Below, one piece after another: positions 35,659 to 44,413 of a stretch of DNA of 64,000 nucleotides. Below the pieces are notes generated by a model. The model did not search any database. It worked only from the letters and a program-made list of their open reading frames with translations, and was not told where the DNA came from. The position numbers were made by a program, and so were the translations under genes. Source of the DNA: an uncultured Clostridia bacterium. GTDB taxonomy: Bacteria; Bacillota; Clostridia; Saccharofermentanales; Saccharofermentanaceae. The stretch spans positions 186,001 through 250,000 of the forward strand of contig CAMJPC010000001.1 in the NCBI GenBank assembly GCA_946407705.1. The letters run 5' to 3'. How positions within the stretch are numbered: position 1 is the first letter of the stretch; every line of letters starts with the position of its first letter.

Positions 35659-36711
35659 TTAAGTGAGCTTCTTAAGCTCTTCGTTAAGTTTCTTTTTTAC
35701 GAAATCCATCTTGGATATGACTCGCGAATAATCCATCCTCTTGGGTCCGATGACTCCGATGTTGCCCGAGACCGTATCTCCCATGTTGTAAGTTGCGGTT
35801 ATGAAGCTGCAGTCATCAAGTCCTTCAAGCGCGATCTCCTGACCGATCCTGATCATGTAGGAATCCTTCTTGCCGCTGGTTGCAGCGAGGTTCTCCATCT
35901 CGTTGACGTAGCCTGCGACCATTCCGGAATCGGAAAGCGTTCCCAAAAGATCTCTTGCGCGTCCCAAAGAACTGAAATCGGGATATGCGAGCATCTTGTG
36001 TTCGCCCTCAAGATAGATGCTGAGCTGGTCTGCCTGCTTAATGGCGGTGTAAGCTTCGTAAAGCACCTGCTTGAGAAGAGGGCTCGGGATCTCTGTATCC
36101 TTTGCGGCGGTCTCGACCGTTACGAAGGTTATCTCATCTAAAGGCTTGCCCGTTAGATTCTTCTCAATGGCACCGGAGAGCTTAATCATCTGCTCATCCG
36201 TAAGGTAATTCGGGATCCTTACGACCTTGTCCTTAACAACGCCTGCTGAAAGAACAAGAACGACCAGGGCCTTGCCGGGTTCTATCATGAGGATCTTCAT
36301 CTGCTTGAGGAAACTCTTTCTGAGCCTCGGGCTCATGGAAAGAGAAACGAATCCCGTAGCCTCGGATAGCGTGTGTGTAGCGCTCCTGATAAGCTCCGCT
36401 GCCTCATCAACGGTGCCGGAGATGTTGAACTCTATCTCTTCCTGCTCCTTCTCGGTGAGGGTATCTATCTTCATCAGGGAATCTACATATTCACGGTAGC
36501 CGCGGTCGGAAGGGATGCGTCCTGCGGAGGTGTGGGGCTTCTCGATGAAGCCAAGCCTCTCGAGTTCGGCCATGTCGTTTCTAAGCGTTGCCGAACTTAC
36601 CTGGAACTGGTGGCGCTCAATGAGCGACTTTGATCCGACAGGTTCATTCGTGGCAACGTAATCGTCTACGATCGCCTGCAGAACTCTCTTTTTGCGGTCA
36701 TCAAGTTCCAT
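35659..36711 (-). CDS. hrcA: heat-inducible transcription repressor HrcA
   Basis: 350 residues from MELDDRKK. Winged-helix DNA-binding domain (VGSKSLIERHQFQVSSATLRNDMAELERLGFIEKPHTSAGRIPSDRGYR in key parts) followed by the HrcA sensor domain. Binds CIRCE and represses the operon until heat unfolds it. An in-frame upstream start (36744) would lie inside the CIRCE box, so the ATG with AGGGAG before it is preferred. First gene of hrcA-grpE-clpP-dnaK-dnaJ-prmA. Confidence 0.96.
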   Translation of the reverse strand: MELDDRKKRVLQAIVDDYVATNEPVGSKSLIERHQFQVSSATLRNDMAELERLGFIEKPHTSAGRIPSDRGYREYVDSLMKIDTLTEKEQEEIEFNISGTVDEAAELIRSATHTLSEATGFVSLSMSPRLRKSFLKQMKILMIEPGKALVVLVLSAGVVKDKVVRIPNYLTDEQMIKLSGAIEKNLTGKPLDEITFVTVETAAKDTEIPSPLLKQVLYEAYTAIKQADQLSIYLEGEHKMLAYPDFSSLGRARDLLGTLSDSGMVAGYVNEMENLAATSGKKDSYMIRIGQEIALEGLDDCSFITATYNMGDTVSGNIGVIGPKRMDYSRVISKMDFVKKKLNEELKKLT

Positions 36712-36737
36712 CTCGATTCTGCTCCCTTTCCATTCGA

Positions 36738-36764
36738 TTAGCACTCGTTCCCTTTGAGTGCCAA
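36738..36764. promoter_or_regulatory. CIRCE operator (HrcA binding site)
   Basis: TTAGCACTC, nine bases, GAGTGCCAA. This matches the CIRCE consensus TTAGCACTC-N9-GAGTGCTAA in all but one base. It lies 27 bases before hrcA and covers the predicted transcription start. Confidence 0.97.
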
Positions 36765-36768
36765 CAAC

Positions 36769-36797
36769 AATATACTATCAAAGTCAAAAATAGTCAA
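36769..36797 (-). promoter_or_regulatory. sigma-A promoter of the hrcA operon
   Basis: TTGACT, 17 bases, TATATT on the minus strand, directly upstream of CIRCE. Confidence 0.88.
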
Positions 36798-36850
36798 ATG
36801 GTAATGTGTGGCAGAATGTAGTGAATCTTAAAGCCTTTATTTTCAAGGCA

Positions 36851-38050
36851 TTACAGGAAATCTTCCATGACGGGGTTGGCATAATCCAACCCCTTTTCGG
36901 TCAAGGTCACGTTTTGACCTTTGACTTTCAGATAACCCTTGCCGATGTTTTCTTTAAGTTCGTTTTTATATACTTCAGCGAAGTCTTTTCCGAACCGGCG
37001 CTTGAACTCATCAGTGTCTATTCCTTTTGAAGTGCGGAGCCTCAGGAACGGGTATTCCCTCATCCTGTCCGTACCGCTCATCCTCTCCTCGCAGTAAAGG
37101 AGTCCTTCGACAGATTCTGAAGTCCCGCTTCCGAATCCCAGGAGCAGAGCTGCGCCGGTACTGATATTCCCGATAGAGGAAACATAAGAATCAACATCAT
37201 CATAATGACCGAACCTGACAGAGTTCAGGAAACCGTGTGAACCTGCACCTATCGCATAGTAATCACAGCCGTCCCAGTAAGCGGAGTTATGCCTGCTCTC
37301 AAAACCCGGAACGGCGCTGTTGGAGATCTCGTAAGGGATTATGCCTTTTCCTTCAAGGAAATCACGGACTGTGTGATACATTTCGCGTTCGGTCTCGGGC
37401 GGCACGATCTCTTCGATGTTGTCCTTATATCTCGCATAAAACTGAGTGCCTTCCTCGATCATGAGCGAATAAGTGCTTATGTGCTTTACGCCCATATCAG
37501 TAACCCTCTCGAGTCCGCTTAAGATGCCTTCGAGGCTCTGGCCAGGAACGCCCGTGATAAAGTCAGCAGAGACATTTTCAAATCCTGCTTCGAAAGCGGA
37601 ATCCAGCGCTTTTAACGCGCCCTTTGAATCGTGAAGCCTGCCAAGCGTCCTGAGGACATCGTCATCAAGAGACTGTATTCCCATCGAAAGACGGTTAAAG
37701 CCGCTGTTAAGATATGCTCTTCCCTTTACGGCATCGAAGGACGCGGGATTTACTTCCAAAGTGATCTCAGCGTCAGGCGAGATCGCAAATGAATCCTTTA
37801 TCGTTTCAAGCAGTCCGCAGATGTATTTCTCCGGCACGCACGAAGGCGTACCGCCGCCGAAATAAACCGTATCGGGACCGTCACCGCGCTTAATGCCGTA
37901 CTGCTTACCAAACTCAGCCCAGAAGCGCGCTTCTAAATTGGCAGCTTCGTAATACTTCTCTGCAAGCGACCTGTCTGTTACCGAATAGAAGTCGCAGTAA
38001 GGGCACTTACGGACACAAAACGGGTTATGGACGTATATGTGTATTCCCAT
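36851..38050 (-). CDS. hemW: radical SAM coproporphyrinogen III oxidase-like protein / heme chaperone HemW
   Basis: 399 residues. Radical SAM core with CVRKCPYCDFYS near residue 12, whose three Cys hold the 4Fe-4S cluster; FGGGTPS near 71; and a HemW C-terminal domain. HemW proteins bind heme and are often annotated as oxygen-independent coproporphyrinogen oxidase, but most are chaperones. hemW upstream of hrcA is the common Firmicutes order. Its ATG overlaps the stop of the TOPRIM-like gene by one base (TGATG). A weak hairpin without a good T tract follows its stop. Confidence 0.93.
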   Translation of the reverse strand: MGIHIYVHNPFCVRKCPYCDFYSVTDRSLAEKYYEAANLEARFWAEFGKQYGIKRGDGPDTVYFGGGTPSCVPEKYICGLLETIKDSFAISPDAEITLEVNPASFDAVKGRAYLNSGFNRLSMGIQSLDDDVLRTLGRLHDSKGALKALDSAFEAGFENVSADFITGVPGQSLEGILSGLERVTDMGVKHISTYSLMIEEGTQFYARYKDNIEEIVPPETEREMYHTVRDFLEGKGIIPYEISNSAVPGFESRHNSAYWDGCDYYAIGAGSHGFLNSVRFGHYDDVDSYVSSIGNISTGAALLLGFGSGTSESVEGLLYCEERMSGTDRMREYPFLRLRTSKGIDTDEFKRRFGKDFAEVYKNELKENIGKGYLKVKGQNVTLTEKGLDYANPVMEDFL

Positions 38051-38730
38051 CAGAAGTTACGTTTTCTGTATATCGGAACGGGATTCTTAAGCGCCGTGAT
38101 CAGAGCCATCCTGAAGTTGTTGAAGCTCGGGGAGATGTTTCTCTGGGGCTGCATGTACCTTGATATCTGCTCTGCCCACTGAGCCTTGTAATGTCCGATG
38201 GCGGGATAGCCGATGTCGATCAGCTTGTCCGCATTGGGGCTTACCGCACGGCAAAGGACTTCCCATGTGCCGCAGACGGAATCCTGCTCATAGGCATCAA
38301 GTACTTTCCTGTCGCATCCGGGATAAGCGTCCATGACGGCTTCCCTGTCACCCAACATCCAGGCCTCAACTTCCTCGGTGCTTAATCCCACTACGCTCCT
38401 GATGTCCGGAGCATATGTTTTCGCCGTCTCGTAGATCTCTTTTCGCATGAGCTCGGGATCGTTGCTGTCAGAATCCAGAGTAATTATGAGGATCAGTTCC
38501 TCGCCCCTGAAAACGCTGTTGTATGCCCTGAGCTTGGCAGGAAGAAGGTCAAGAAGTGAACTCGCAAACTTCGGAGGTTTGGCGTTCGGATCCTTCGGAA
38601 GGCTTCCGCATCCGCGGTGAGGCCTTACGTTTACTGTTGCTCTTTTGCCTTCGGCGTCACAGATCCTCTCAACCTGACGTTCTACGACTACCGCGCCTGA
38701 TTTATCTTCAGATAGTATTTCAATCAGCAT
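38050..38730 (-). CDS. TOPRIM/DUF4276-like nuclease-type protein, partner of AAA ATPase
   Basis: 226 residues from MLIEILSEDKSG; a longer frame would reach back into the ATPase gene. The N-terminus has a Glu in LSEDKSG (Glu8), a beta strand then D-x-D in IITLDSDSND (Asp86, Asp88), and a third acidic box STEEVEAWMLGD (117-128). This Glu plus DxD order is that of TOPRIM folds, and the EAWxLxD box is typical of DUF4276/RloB-like proteins that pair with AAA ATPases in abortive-infection modules. Assignment rests on these motifs only. It follows the ATPase gene by 13 bases and overlaps hemW by one base. Function inferred: nuclease effector of a defence or DNA-maintenance pair. Confidence 0.6.
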   Translation of the reverse strand: MLIEILSEDKSGAVVVERQVERICDAEGKRATVNVRPHRGCGSLPKDPNAKPPKFASSLLDLLPAKLRAYNSVFRGEELILIITLDSDSNDPELMRKEIYETAKTYAPDIRSVVGLSTEEVEAWMLGDREAVMDAYPGCDRKVLDAYEQDSVCGTWEVLCRAVSPNADKLIDIGYPAIGHYKAQWAEQISRYMQPQRNISPSFNNFRMALITALKNPVPIYRKRNF

Positions 38731-38743
38731 ATTTGTTCCCGTC

Positions 38744-39958
38744 TTATTCGGAATCAGAATCCAAGTGTCCCGCGTACCAGATCGCGCCCATGCCGACGCC
38801 CTGCTTGAACATCTCGCAGACAAGCGGATCGTCGCCTGCGCATCTGATGTTTACGTCGCCCGATTCCTTTTCGAATGTCCTCTCAAAGATCCATACTTCC
38901 TTCGGAGACAGAGTCTCGATTATATACGGATTGTGCGTCGAAAAGATGATCTGGCAGTAACTGTTCTTAAGCGTGTATGCCCTCATCTCGTCAGCAAGGA
39001 CATCGACCATGTCGTGGTAAAGATCCTTGTCGGGAGTCTCGATGAATATCGTCGATCTCGGTGCGCCGTCACGCAGGAGGAGCAGATAAAGAAAGAGCTT
39101 GTCGGGGCTTTCCCTCAACACTTCCGGAAGATTCTTCTTATGCTTCATCGAAGGGATGTTTGCCTTGATCTCAGAAACGATCCTCTCGTATTCGGCTTCA
39201 TCCCTCATCTTCATGTATTCAAGAACGTTGCCTACATTTGAACCCATGCTGTTCAGGTGCTTGTGTCCGCCGGGAGCGTTGCCGTCATTGAAATAAGAGC
39301 TCTGTTCCTCGGAAGAGAAACTGCAGAAGAACCAGCTTCTGATCTCCCTGAAGAGCTCGACGAAATTGGTGTATCTTGAAAGCTTGCCGTAAAGGCTGAT
39401 CGCGGGAAGGTGCTCATCGTCGATCACGACCTCGCCCGCCTCGCCTTCAGCGGCACCGGGGAAAGAAATGGTACCCTTTCCCTCATTGATCTCGAGGATG
39501 GTGTCGATCTTTATGTCCATTCCCTCGCCAACGGTTATCATGGCTTTCTCAAAGCAGATATAAGGGCTCTTGTATTCGTTTGCCCTGATGCCTATCTCAT
39601 ACTGGACGAACTTGGGCTTATGCGTGATGCTGTCCTCAAGCTTGAAAAACACCCTGAATACGGAAGGATTGGATATGTCAGGGCACATGTTTGCAAAGCC
39701 GGGTCTTCCCTTGGTAATGGAAGCTTCGGCACAGCCGTCTGTTATTACGTCCTGAAGGAATGAAAGGCATCCCATGAAGCTGGTCTTGCCCGTATTGTTG
39801 CGGCCTACCAGCGCATCGAGGTTACGCAGTCTGTTGTGTTTGACTGAAGTGTTTCCCGAAGCCTTCTCCTTGACGATCGAGACGCCCTCTTCGATGAGGA
39901 TGCCCGCGAGGTCCTTGTCAAAGACATCGAAGTTTTCTATTTCAACACCGAGGATCAT
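38744..39958 (-). CDS. AAA15/AAA21-type ATPase (SMC/OLD-like), putative defence module
   Basis: 404 residues. An ABC/SMC-like ATPase of the COG1106 type: an N-terminal strand IENFDVF, Walker A GRNNTGKTS (52-60), a long middle region with a FREIRSWFF helix, a D-loop/Walker B region STIFIETPDKDLYHDM, and the H-loop FSTHNPYIIE (His342). At the Walker B, the usual D-E-P reads E-T-P, so the catalytic Glu position is Thr; the signature region is LRESPDKLFLYLLLL. Such ATPases occur in PARIS (AriA), AbiL and OLD-like systems with a TOPRIM partner, and here one follows directly. The start has GGGGG seven bases upstream. Its place among hemW and coaD genes is unusual for a defence locus. Confidence 0.75.
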   Translation of the reverse strand: MILGVEIENFDVFDKDLAGILIEEGVSIVKEKASGNTSVKHNRLRNLDALVGRNNTGKTSFMGCLSFLQDVITDGCAEASITKGRPGFANMCPDISNPSVFRVFFKLEDSITHKPKFVQYEIGIRANEYKSPYICFEKAMITVGEGMDIKIDTILEINEGKGTISFPGAAEGEAGEVVIDDEHLPAISLYGKLSRYTNFVELFREIRSWFFCSFSSEEQSSYFNDGNAPGGHKHLNSMGSNVGNVLEYMKMRDEAEYERIVSEIKANIPSMKHKKNLPEVLRESPDKLFLYLLLLRDGAPRSTIFIETPDKDLYHDMVDVLADEMRAYTLKNSYCQIIFSTHNPYIIETLSPKEVWIFERTFEKESGDVNIRCAGDDPLVCEMFKQGVGMGAIWYAGHLDSDSE

Positions 39959-39983
39959 ATCGTGCCCCCTGTTCTTATAAACA

Positions 39984-40008
39984 GACGGTCGCAGATAATG
40001 CGGCCGTC
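39984..40008 (-). terminator. possible terminator before the ATPase gene
   Basis: GACGG-C-CGCA pairs with TGCG-A-CCGTC around TTATC, with one mismatch. The following TGTTTATAA is only weakly T-rich. It may end the coaD transcript and leave the ATPase pair separate; no clear promoter follows. Confidence 0.4.
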
Positions 40009-40035
40009 AGTAGTGATCAGTTCAATCTTATGAGA

Positions 40036-40530
40036 TTACTGGCTGTCTGAGAGAGCCGAATCGATCTCTGCGAGATTTGTCTGGATCTTGGCCATGTTCT
40101 CGCTAAGTGTTCCGTTGACATTCTCGAGGAGCTGCTTAACGTAAAGGTGAGCGTTCTTACGGAGATCTTCAGCCTGTGCTTCTGCGTTGGCGATGATCTT
40201 TGCAGCCTCTTCCCTGGCACCCTTTGTGATCTCGTGGTCATTGACCTTCATTGCGTACATGCGGTTAGCATCGTCAATGATCTTCTTATTTTTCTCGCGG
40301 GCCGTGCTGATGATATCCTGTGCACGTGCTACGATATCGTTAGACTGGGCTACGGCTCCGGGCAGGTTGTTCTTCAATATCTGGAGCGAGTTGACAGTCT
40401 CTGTCCTCTCGATAGAGCACTTGTCCGAAAAAGGTACGCTTGAAGCATCCTTGATCATATCAATCAAGTAATCAATGTGCTTGATCGCGTCGTAGCGCTG
40501 GCCTCCCTGATTGAAATTGCTGTTCTCCAT
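40036..40530 (-). CDS. coiled-coil protein of unknown function (ATPase subunit b/DivIVA-like)
   Basis: 164 residues. From about residue 70 on it is one long helix rich in Ala, Glu and Lys (IVARAQDIISTAREKNKKII, EEAAKIIANAEAQAEDLRKN), like subunits b/E of ATP synthases or DivIVA-type tails, but there is no membrane helix. Related genes stand beside coaD in many clostridia and are simply called ATPase-like; the function is not known. Its ATG overlaps the coaD stop by one base (TAATG). Confidence 0.75.
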   Translation of the reverse strand: MENSNFNQGGQRYDAIKHIDYLIDMIKDASSVPFSDKCSIERTETVNSLQILKNNLPGAVAQSNDIVARAQDIISTAREKNKKIIDDANRMYAMKVNDHEITKGAREEAAKIIANAEAQAEDLRKNAHLYVKQLLENVNGTLSENMAKIQTNLAEIDSALSDSQ

Positions 40531-41027
40531 TACTGTTTCCTTCCTTTCTTGAATTTGTCCTTTACCACTTCTAATATCTCGGCGGGCACCATCTTTGAAA
40601 TGTCGCCGCCATAATATCCTACCTCTTTAACGATAGTCGATGATATGAGCGACATGTCATCCCTGCAGGGCAGGAGCACGGCGTCATATCCCGGATAAAG
40701 CAGTCTGTTCGCCAAAGCGAGCTCGGCTTCGTAACGGAAATCGGACTCGGATCTGATGCCTCTTACGACGGCACAGCAGCCGAGTTCTGAATAGAGATCG
40801 ACCAGGAGTCCGTCCCACTTCATGACCTTGATGTGAGCCAGTTCCTCGCCGGTGAGAGATTTCCTGATGAGGTCCTCTCTCTCCTCTATCGTGAAGAGCG
40901 GCGTCTTGGCAGAGTTCTCCATAACGGCAACCACAAGCTCATCGCACAGCTTTGAAGCGCGCCTTGCGATGTCCCTGTGGCCTCTCGTAAAGGGATCGAA
41001 CGTCCCCGGGAAAAGCATTACCTTCAA
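40530..41027 (-). CDS. coaD: phosphopantetheine adenylyltransferase
   Basis: 165 residues, normal length. Makes dephospho-CoA. Nucleotidyltransferase motif GTFDPFTRGHRDI (residues 8-20; GTF for the usual GSF), KWDGLLVDL, the VVRGIRSESDFRYE segment near residue 87 and SLISSTIVKEVGYYGGDISKMVP near 126. It overlaps rsmD by 4 bases. Confidence 0.97.
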   Translation of the reverse strand: MKVMLFPGTFDPFTRGHRDIARRASKLCDELVVAVMENSAKTPLFTIEEREDLIRKSLTGEELAHIKVMKWDGLLVDLYSELGCCAVVRGIRSESDFRYEAELALANRLLYPGYDAVLLPCRDDMSLISSTIVKEVGYYGGDISKMVPAEILEVVKDKFKKGRKQ

Positions 41028-41608
41028 CTTTCCGTCTCCTCCGCGCGTTTCTTAAAAAATGTTATCACGGTAGTCCCATAACTACAAGAACGAACACTTT
41101 TTAAATCCGCCAAGCATTCTGCCGGCGGGTTGTCAGATGCGTGCTCGATGATGAGCATTCCGCCTTCTTTGAGCATTCCGTTCCGGCATATTATGTCCCC
41201 CGCGGCAAGTGCTGCCTCAGGCACCATCTTGTACGGAGGGTCCATGAATATAATATCAAATTTCTCCTCATTTGAACCAAGTTTCTCAAGAGCCTGGGTG
41301 TAGCCCGACTTGATGAACCTTATCTCAGGCGAATCCTTCATGCGGATCTTCTCCAAGTTTCTGGATATTATCCTTGCCGGATCTCCGCCCTTATCGACCA
41401 GTGTTGCACGTACGGCACCGCGGCTTACCGCCTCGATCCCTATCTGGCCCGATCCGGCGAAAAGATCAAGAAACTCGCTTCCCGGAACGTCATTCTGGAT
41501 TATCGAGAACAGAGCTTCCTTGACCTTGTCGGTCGTAGGTCTCGTCTTGTCTCCCTCGGGCGCGAAAAGCACCGTTCCCCTGAATCTTCCGGTTACTACT
41601 CTAGGCAT
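41024..41608 (-). CDS. rsmD: 16S rRNA guanine-966 N2-methyltransferase
   Basis: 194 residues. RPTTDKVKEALFSII near residue 23, SAM site LDLFAGSGQIGIEAVSRGA near 46 and the NPPY-type catalytic motif as MDPPYK near 123. rsmD-coaD adjacency is common in Firmicutes. It starts one base after the recG stop and overlaps coaD by 4 bases. Confidence 0.95.
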   Translation of the reverse strand: MPRVVTGRFRGTVLFAPEGDKTRPTTDKVKEALFSIIQNDVPGSEFLDLFAGSGQIGIEAVSRGAVRATLVDKGGDPARIISRNLEKIRMKDSPEIRFIKSGYTQALEKLGSNEEKFDIIFMDPPYKMVPEAALAAGDIICRNGMLKEGGMLIIEHASDNPPAECLADLKSVRSCSYGTTVITFFKKRAEETES

Positions 41609-41609
41609 G

Positions 41610-43760
41610 TCACAAAGCTCCCATCTTCGAACCGAATCTTAACTCGAACATCTCTTCGATAGACTTTTCGAGCGTCTCGGCCTCACTGCTCTTCTTATCG
41701 AGTACGGCATTTACCGCATCGCACGCTTCAGAAGCGATGTTCAGGTCGGTATAGAGGTTAGCCGCCCTGAGCGTAGGGATACCGTGCTGCCTCGTGCCGA
41801 AAAAGTCTCCCGGACCTCTTATCTCAAGGTCCTTCTGGGCAAGCTCAAAGCCATCCTGAGATTCGCACATCAGTCTCATCCTCGTAAGGGCAAGTTCTGA
41901 CTTCGATTCGGATACCAATATACAATAAGATTTCTCTTTACCTCTTCCTATACGGCCTCTTAACTGGTGAAGCGTTGAAAGACCGAACCTGTCGGCGTCC
42001 ATGATTATCATGATGTTCGCTCTTGGGTTATCTACGCCTACTTCGATTACGGTCGTCGAAATGAGTATCTTGATCTCTCCGGAAAGGAATCTTTCCATCG
42101 TATCGAGCTTTGTCTGCTCATTCATGGAACCGTAAAGGACAGCTGCCGGGAATCTGGCTGTAACGCCTGATTCATCGAGCTTCTGCTTCATCTGTATGAC
42201 GGACGTGATCTCATTCTCATCAGAACCTTCACCGCCGATTATGCTGTCGTCTGAGATCTCATCCTCGTTCTCGTCGATCCTTGCGCAGACGATGTATGCC
42301 TGCTGTCCGGATTCGAGCATCGAGATCAATGCGTCCCTGGTATCAGAGCTGTCTTTTGAAGCCGCAAACCAGGTGGTTATCGCCTGTCTTCCGGCAGGCT
42401 TCTCTCTGATGACCGATGTCTTCATGTCACCGTAAAGGACCATAGCAAGAGTCCTCGGGATGGGAGTTGCCGTCATTACGAGGTTATGCACGCTGTTGAC
42501 GCCCGTAGAAGGATCCTGCTTAATGAGGAGCTTTTCTCTCTGCTTGACGCCGAATCTGTGCTGCTCATCTGCAATGACCAGAGCGAGATCCGCGAATTCA
42601 ATATCATCGGTAAGTAACGCGTGAGTACCGATGATAACGGATGCTTCGCCATCCTTTAACTTCTCCTTGATCTCCTTCTTGACCGAAGCCTTGGTCTTAC
42701 CGAGGAGCAAAACGACGTTGATGCCGCTTCCTTGAAGGATCCTGCAGGCATTGTCGTAATGCTGTCTCGCAAGGACAGATGTCGGCGCGAGCATTACGGA
42801 CTGCTTGCCCATTAAAGCGGTCATTGCCATCGCAAGTATCGCGACGGCGGTCTTTCCGGAACCGACGTCACCTTGTACGAGACGGTTCATCGGAACGTTT
42901 GTCATCATGTCTTTCTGGATGTCGATTATTGCTTTGCGCTGATCGCCCGTGAGAGCAAAACCGAGCCCTTCGACTATCTTTTTCCAACGTACCGCGACAT
43001 CCTTGCCGAGCTCGCTTCCGCTGTCGGGAACGACCTTCTCGGCGACTTCCTTAACGCTTGAACCGCGGTTATAAAGCTTCATTCCGACACCGAGCAGGAT
43101 GAGTTCTTCAAACGCTATCTGGCGCCTCGCTTCCGATGCTTCCTCAAGCGTCTCCGGGAAATGAACCTTCCTGTAAGCTTCAGCCATCGGCACAAAGTTT
43201 TCTTTCTGCATCACCTCTTCAGGAATGCAGCATTTAAGTTCTTCACCGCAAAGATCGAGTGCGGTCTTTATCCATCTTGAAAGCTGCCTTGAAGTAATGC
43301 CGGCAGTCATGTGATATACGGGTCTTACAAGTTCTGACGTGCTCACCTTGTCGGCCTTCTCCACAAAGGGATTCACCATCTGCGGAGTGCCTGCGAAATA
43401 AGTCAGTTCCCCGTGAACAAACAGCCTGTCGCCTAACGCGAACTTATTCACGATGTAAGGCGAATTGAAGAACATGAGCTTGATCCTGCCTGAATCGTCA
43501 CCTGCGAAAAAGCTTGCCGTCTTCGCGCGGCTCCTGACGTTTACCGATGGATTGGTAAGCACCGTAAGGAAGAGCGAGGCTTCGTTACCGCCTTCGATCG
43601 AAGATACGCGGTTAACCGAAGTCCAGTCGTTATATCTCCACGGAAGGAACGTTATGAGGTCATAGACAGTATTGATCTCAAGCTTTGCGAGATGTTCAAC
43701 GGCGGCGGGACCGATGCCGTAGAGAGCAGATACGGGACTTGATAAAGTGACCTTGGACAT
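41610..43760 (-). CDS. recG: ATP-dependent DNA helicase RecG
   Basis: 716 residues. Wedge/OB domain (about 60-150), then superfamily 2 motifs: VQGDVGSGKTAVA (Walker A), VMLAPTSVLARQHYD, IADEQHRFGVKQRE (DEQH box), MTATPIPRTLA, and in the second lobe VIEVGVDNPRANIM and LHQLRGRIGRG. Remodels stalled forks and Holliday junctions. The start ATG overlaps the nth stop (TGATG) and has AGGAGGAGG before it; a longer frame inside nth is not used. Confidence 0.97.
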   Translation of the reverse strand: MSKVTLSSPVSALYGIGPAAVEHLAKLEINTVYDLITFLPWRYNDWTSVNRVSSIEGGNEASLFLTVLTNPSVNVRSRAKTASFFAGDDSGRIKLMFFNSPYIVNKFALGDRLFVHGELTYFAGTPQMVNPFVEKADKVSTSELVRPVYHMTAGITSRQLSRWIKTALDLCGEELKCCIPEEVMQKENFVPMAEAYRKVHFPETLEEASEARRQIAFEELILLGVGMKLYNRGSSVKEVAEKVVPDSGSELGKDVAVRWKKIVEGLGFALTGDQRKAIIDIQKDMMTNVPMNRLVQGDVGSGKTAVAILAMAMTALMGKQSVMLAPTSVLARQHYDNACRILQGSGINVVLLLGKTKASVKKEIKEKLKDGEASVIIGTHALLTDDIEFADLALVIADEQHRFGVKQREKLLIKQDPSTGVNSVHNLVMTATPIPRTLAMVLYGDMKTSVIREKPAGRQAITTWFAASKDSSDTRDALISMLESGQQAYIVCARIDENEDEISDDSIIGGEGSDENEITSVIQMKQKLDESGVTARFPAAVLYGSMNEQTKLDTMERFLSGEIKILISTTVIEVGVDNPRANIMIIMDADRFGLSTLHQLRGRIGRGKEKSYCILVSESKSELALTRMRLMCESQDGFELAQKDLEIRGPGDFFGTRQHGIPTLRAANLYTDLNIASEACDAVNAVLDKKSSEAETLEKSIEEMFELRFGSKMGAL

Positions 43761-44395
43761 CAGATCCTCCTCCTGCAAAAACCTGCCATAGGGCATGCTC
43801 CGCAGTCAGGCGACTGCGACTTGCAGTAAGTCCTTCCGAGGTCAACGGACAGATGTCCGATCGCTATCCATTTATCTTCTTCAAATACTTTCATCATGTC
43901 CTTCTCAACATGCGCTGGGTCTTCAGAATCGGTTATCCCGATCCTCTTCATGACCCTCTTGCAGTGCGTATCGACTACTATCGCGGGCGTGCCGTAAATC
44001 TCACCGACTATAAGATTTGCTATCTTCCTTCCGATGCCCCTGACCTTCATCAGTTCATCAACATCGTTGGGAATAGTTCCTTTCCACTCACCTGTAAACC
44101 TTTCCGCGAAATCCATTACGGAAGCAGTCTTTGAAGCGGTAAGGCCGCAGGGCTTTATGACCTGCGCGATATCTTCTGCAGATGCAGCAGAGAGTGCCTT
44201 CATGTCCGGATATTTGTCAAACAGTTCCTTTGAAGTAAGATTAACCCTTTTATCCGTGCATTGCGCGGACAATATTCCCCTTACCGCAAGTCTTTCGGGA
44301 AGATCGAAATCAAGAGAACACGCGGAATCAGGAAAGGCTTTCTTCAAAGAATCCCATGTGAGTTCGGCGAGTTTTGAGCGTGAAAACCTCGGCAT
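43760..44395 (-). CDS. nth: endonuclease III
   Basis: 211 residues. DNA glycosylase/AP lyase for oxidised pyrimidines. The helix-hairpin-helix VRGIGRKIANLIVG carries the catalytic Lys, and the Asp is in VVDTHCKRV. A 4Fe-4S loop C-x6-C-x2-C-x5-C ends the protein (CKSQSPDCGACPMAGFC). Overlaps recG by one base. DNA repair pair with recG behind a two-component system. Confidence 0.96.
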   Translation of the reverse strand: MPRFSRSKLAELTWDSLKKAFPDSACSLDFDLPERLAVRGILSAQCTDKRVNLTSKELFDKYPDMKALSAASAEDIAQVIKPCGLTASKTASVMDFAERFTGEWKGTIPNDVDELMKVRGIGRKIANLIVGEIYGTPAIVVDTHCKRVMKRIGITDSEDPAHVEKDMMKVFEEDKWIAIGHLSVDLGRTYCKSQSPDCGACPMAGFCRRRI

Positions 44396-44413
44396 CAGAT
44401 CATTTCCCTTCGG

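Noticed and set aside
38744..39958. Mobile element or defence island around the ATPase pair
   Set aside because: No integrase, transposase, tRNA target or repeats flank the pair; neighbours are housekeeping genes and base composition looks like that of the surroundings.
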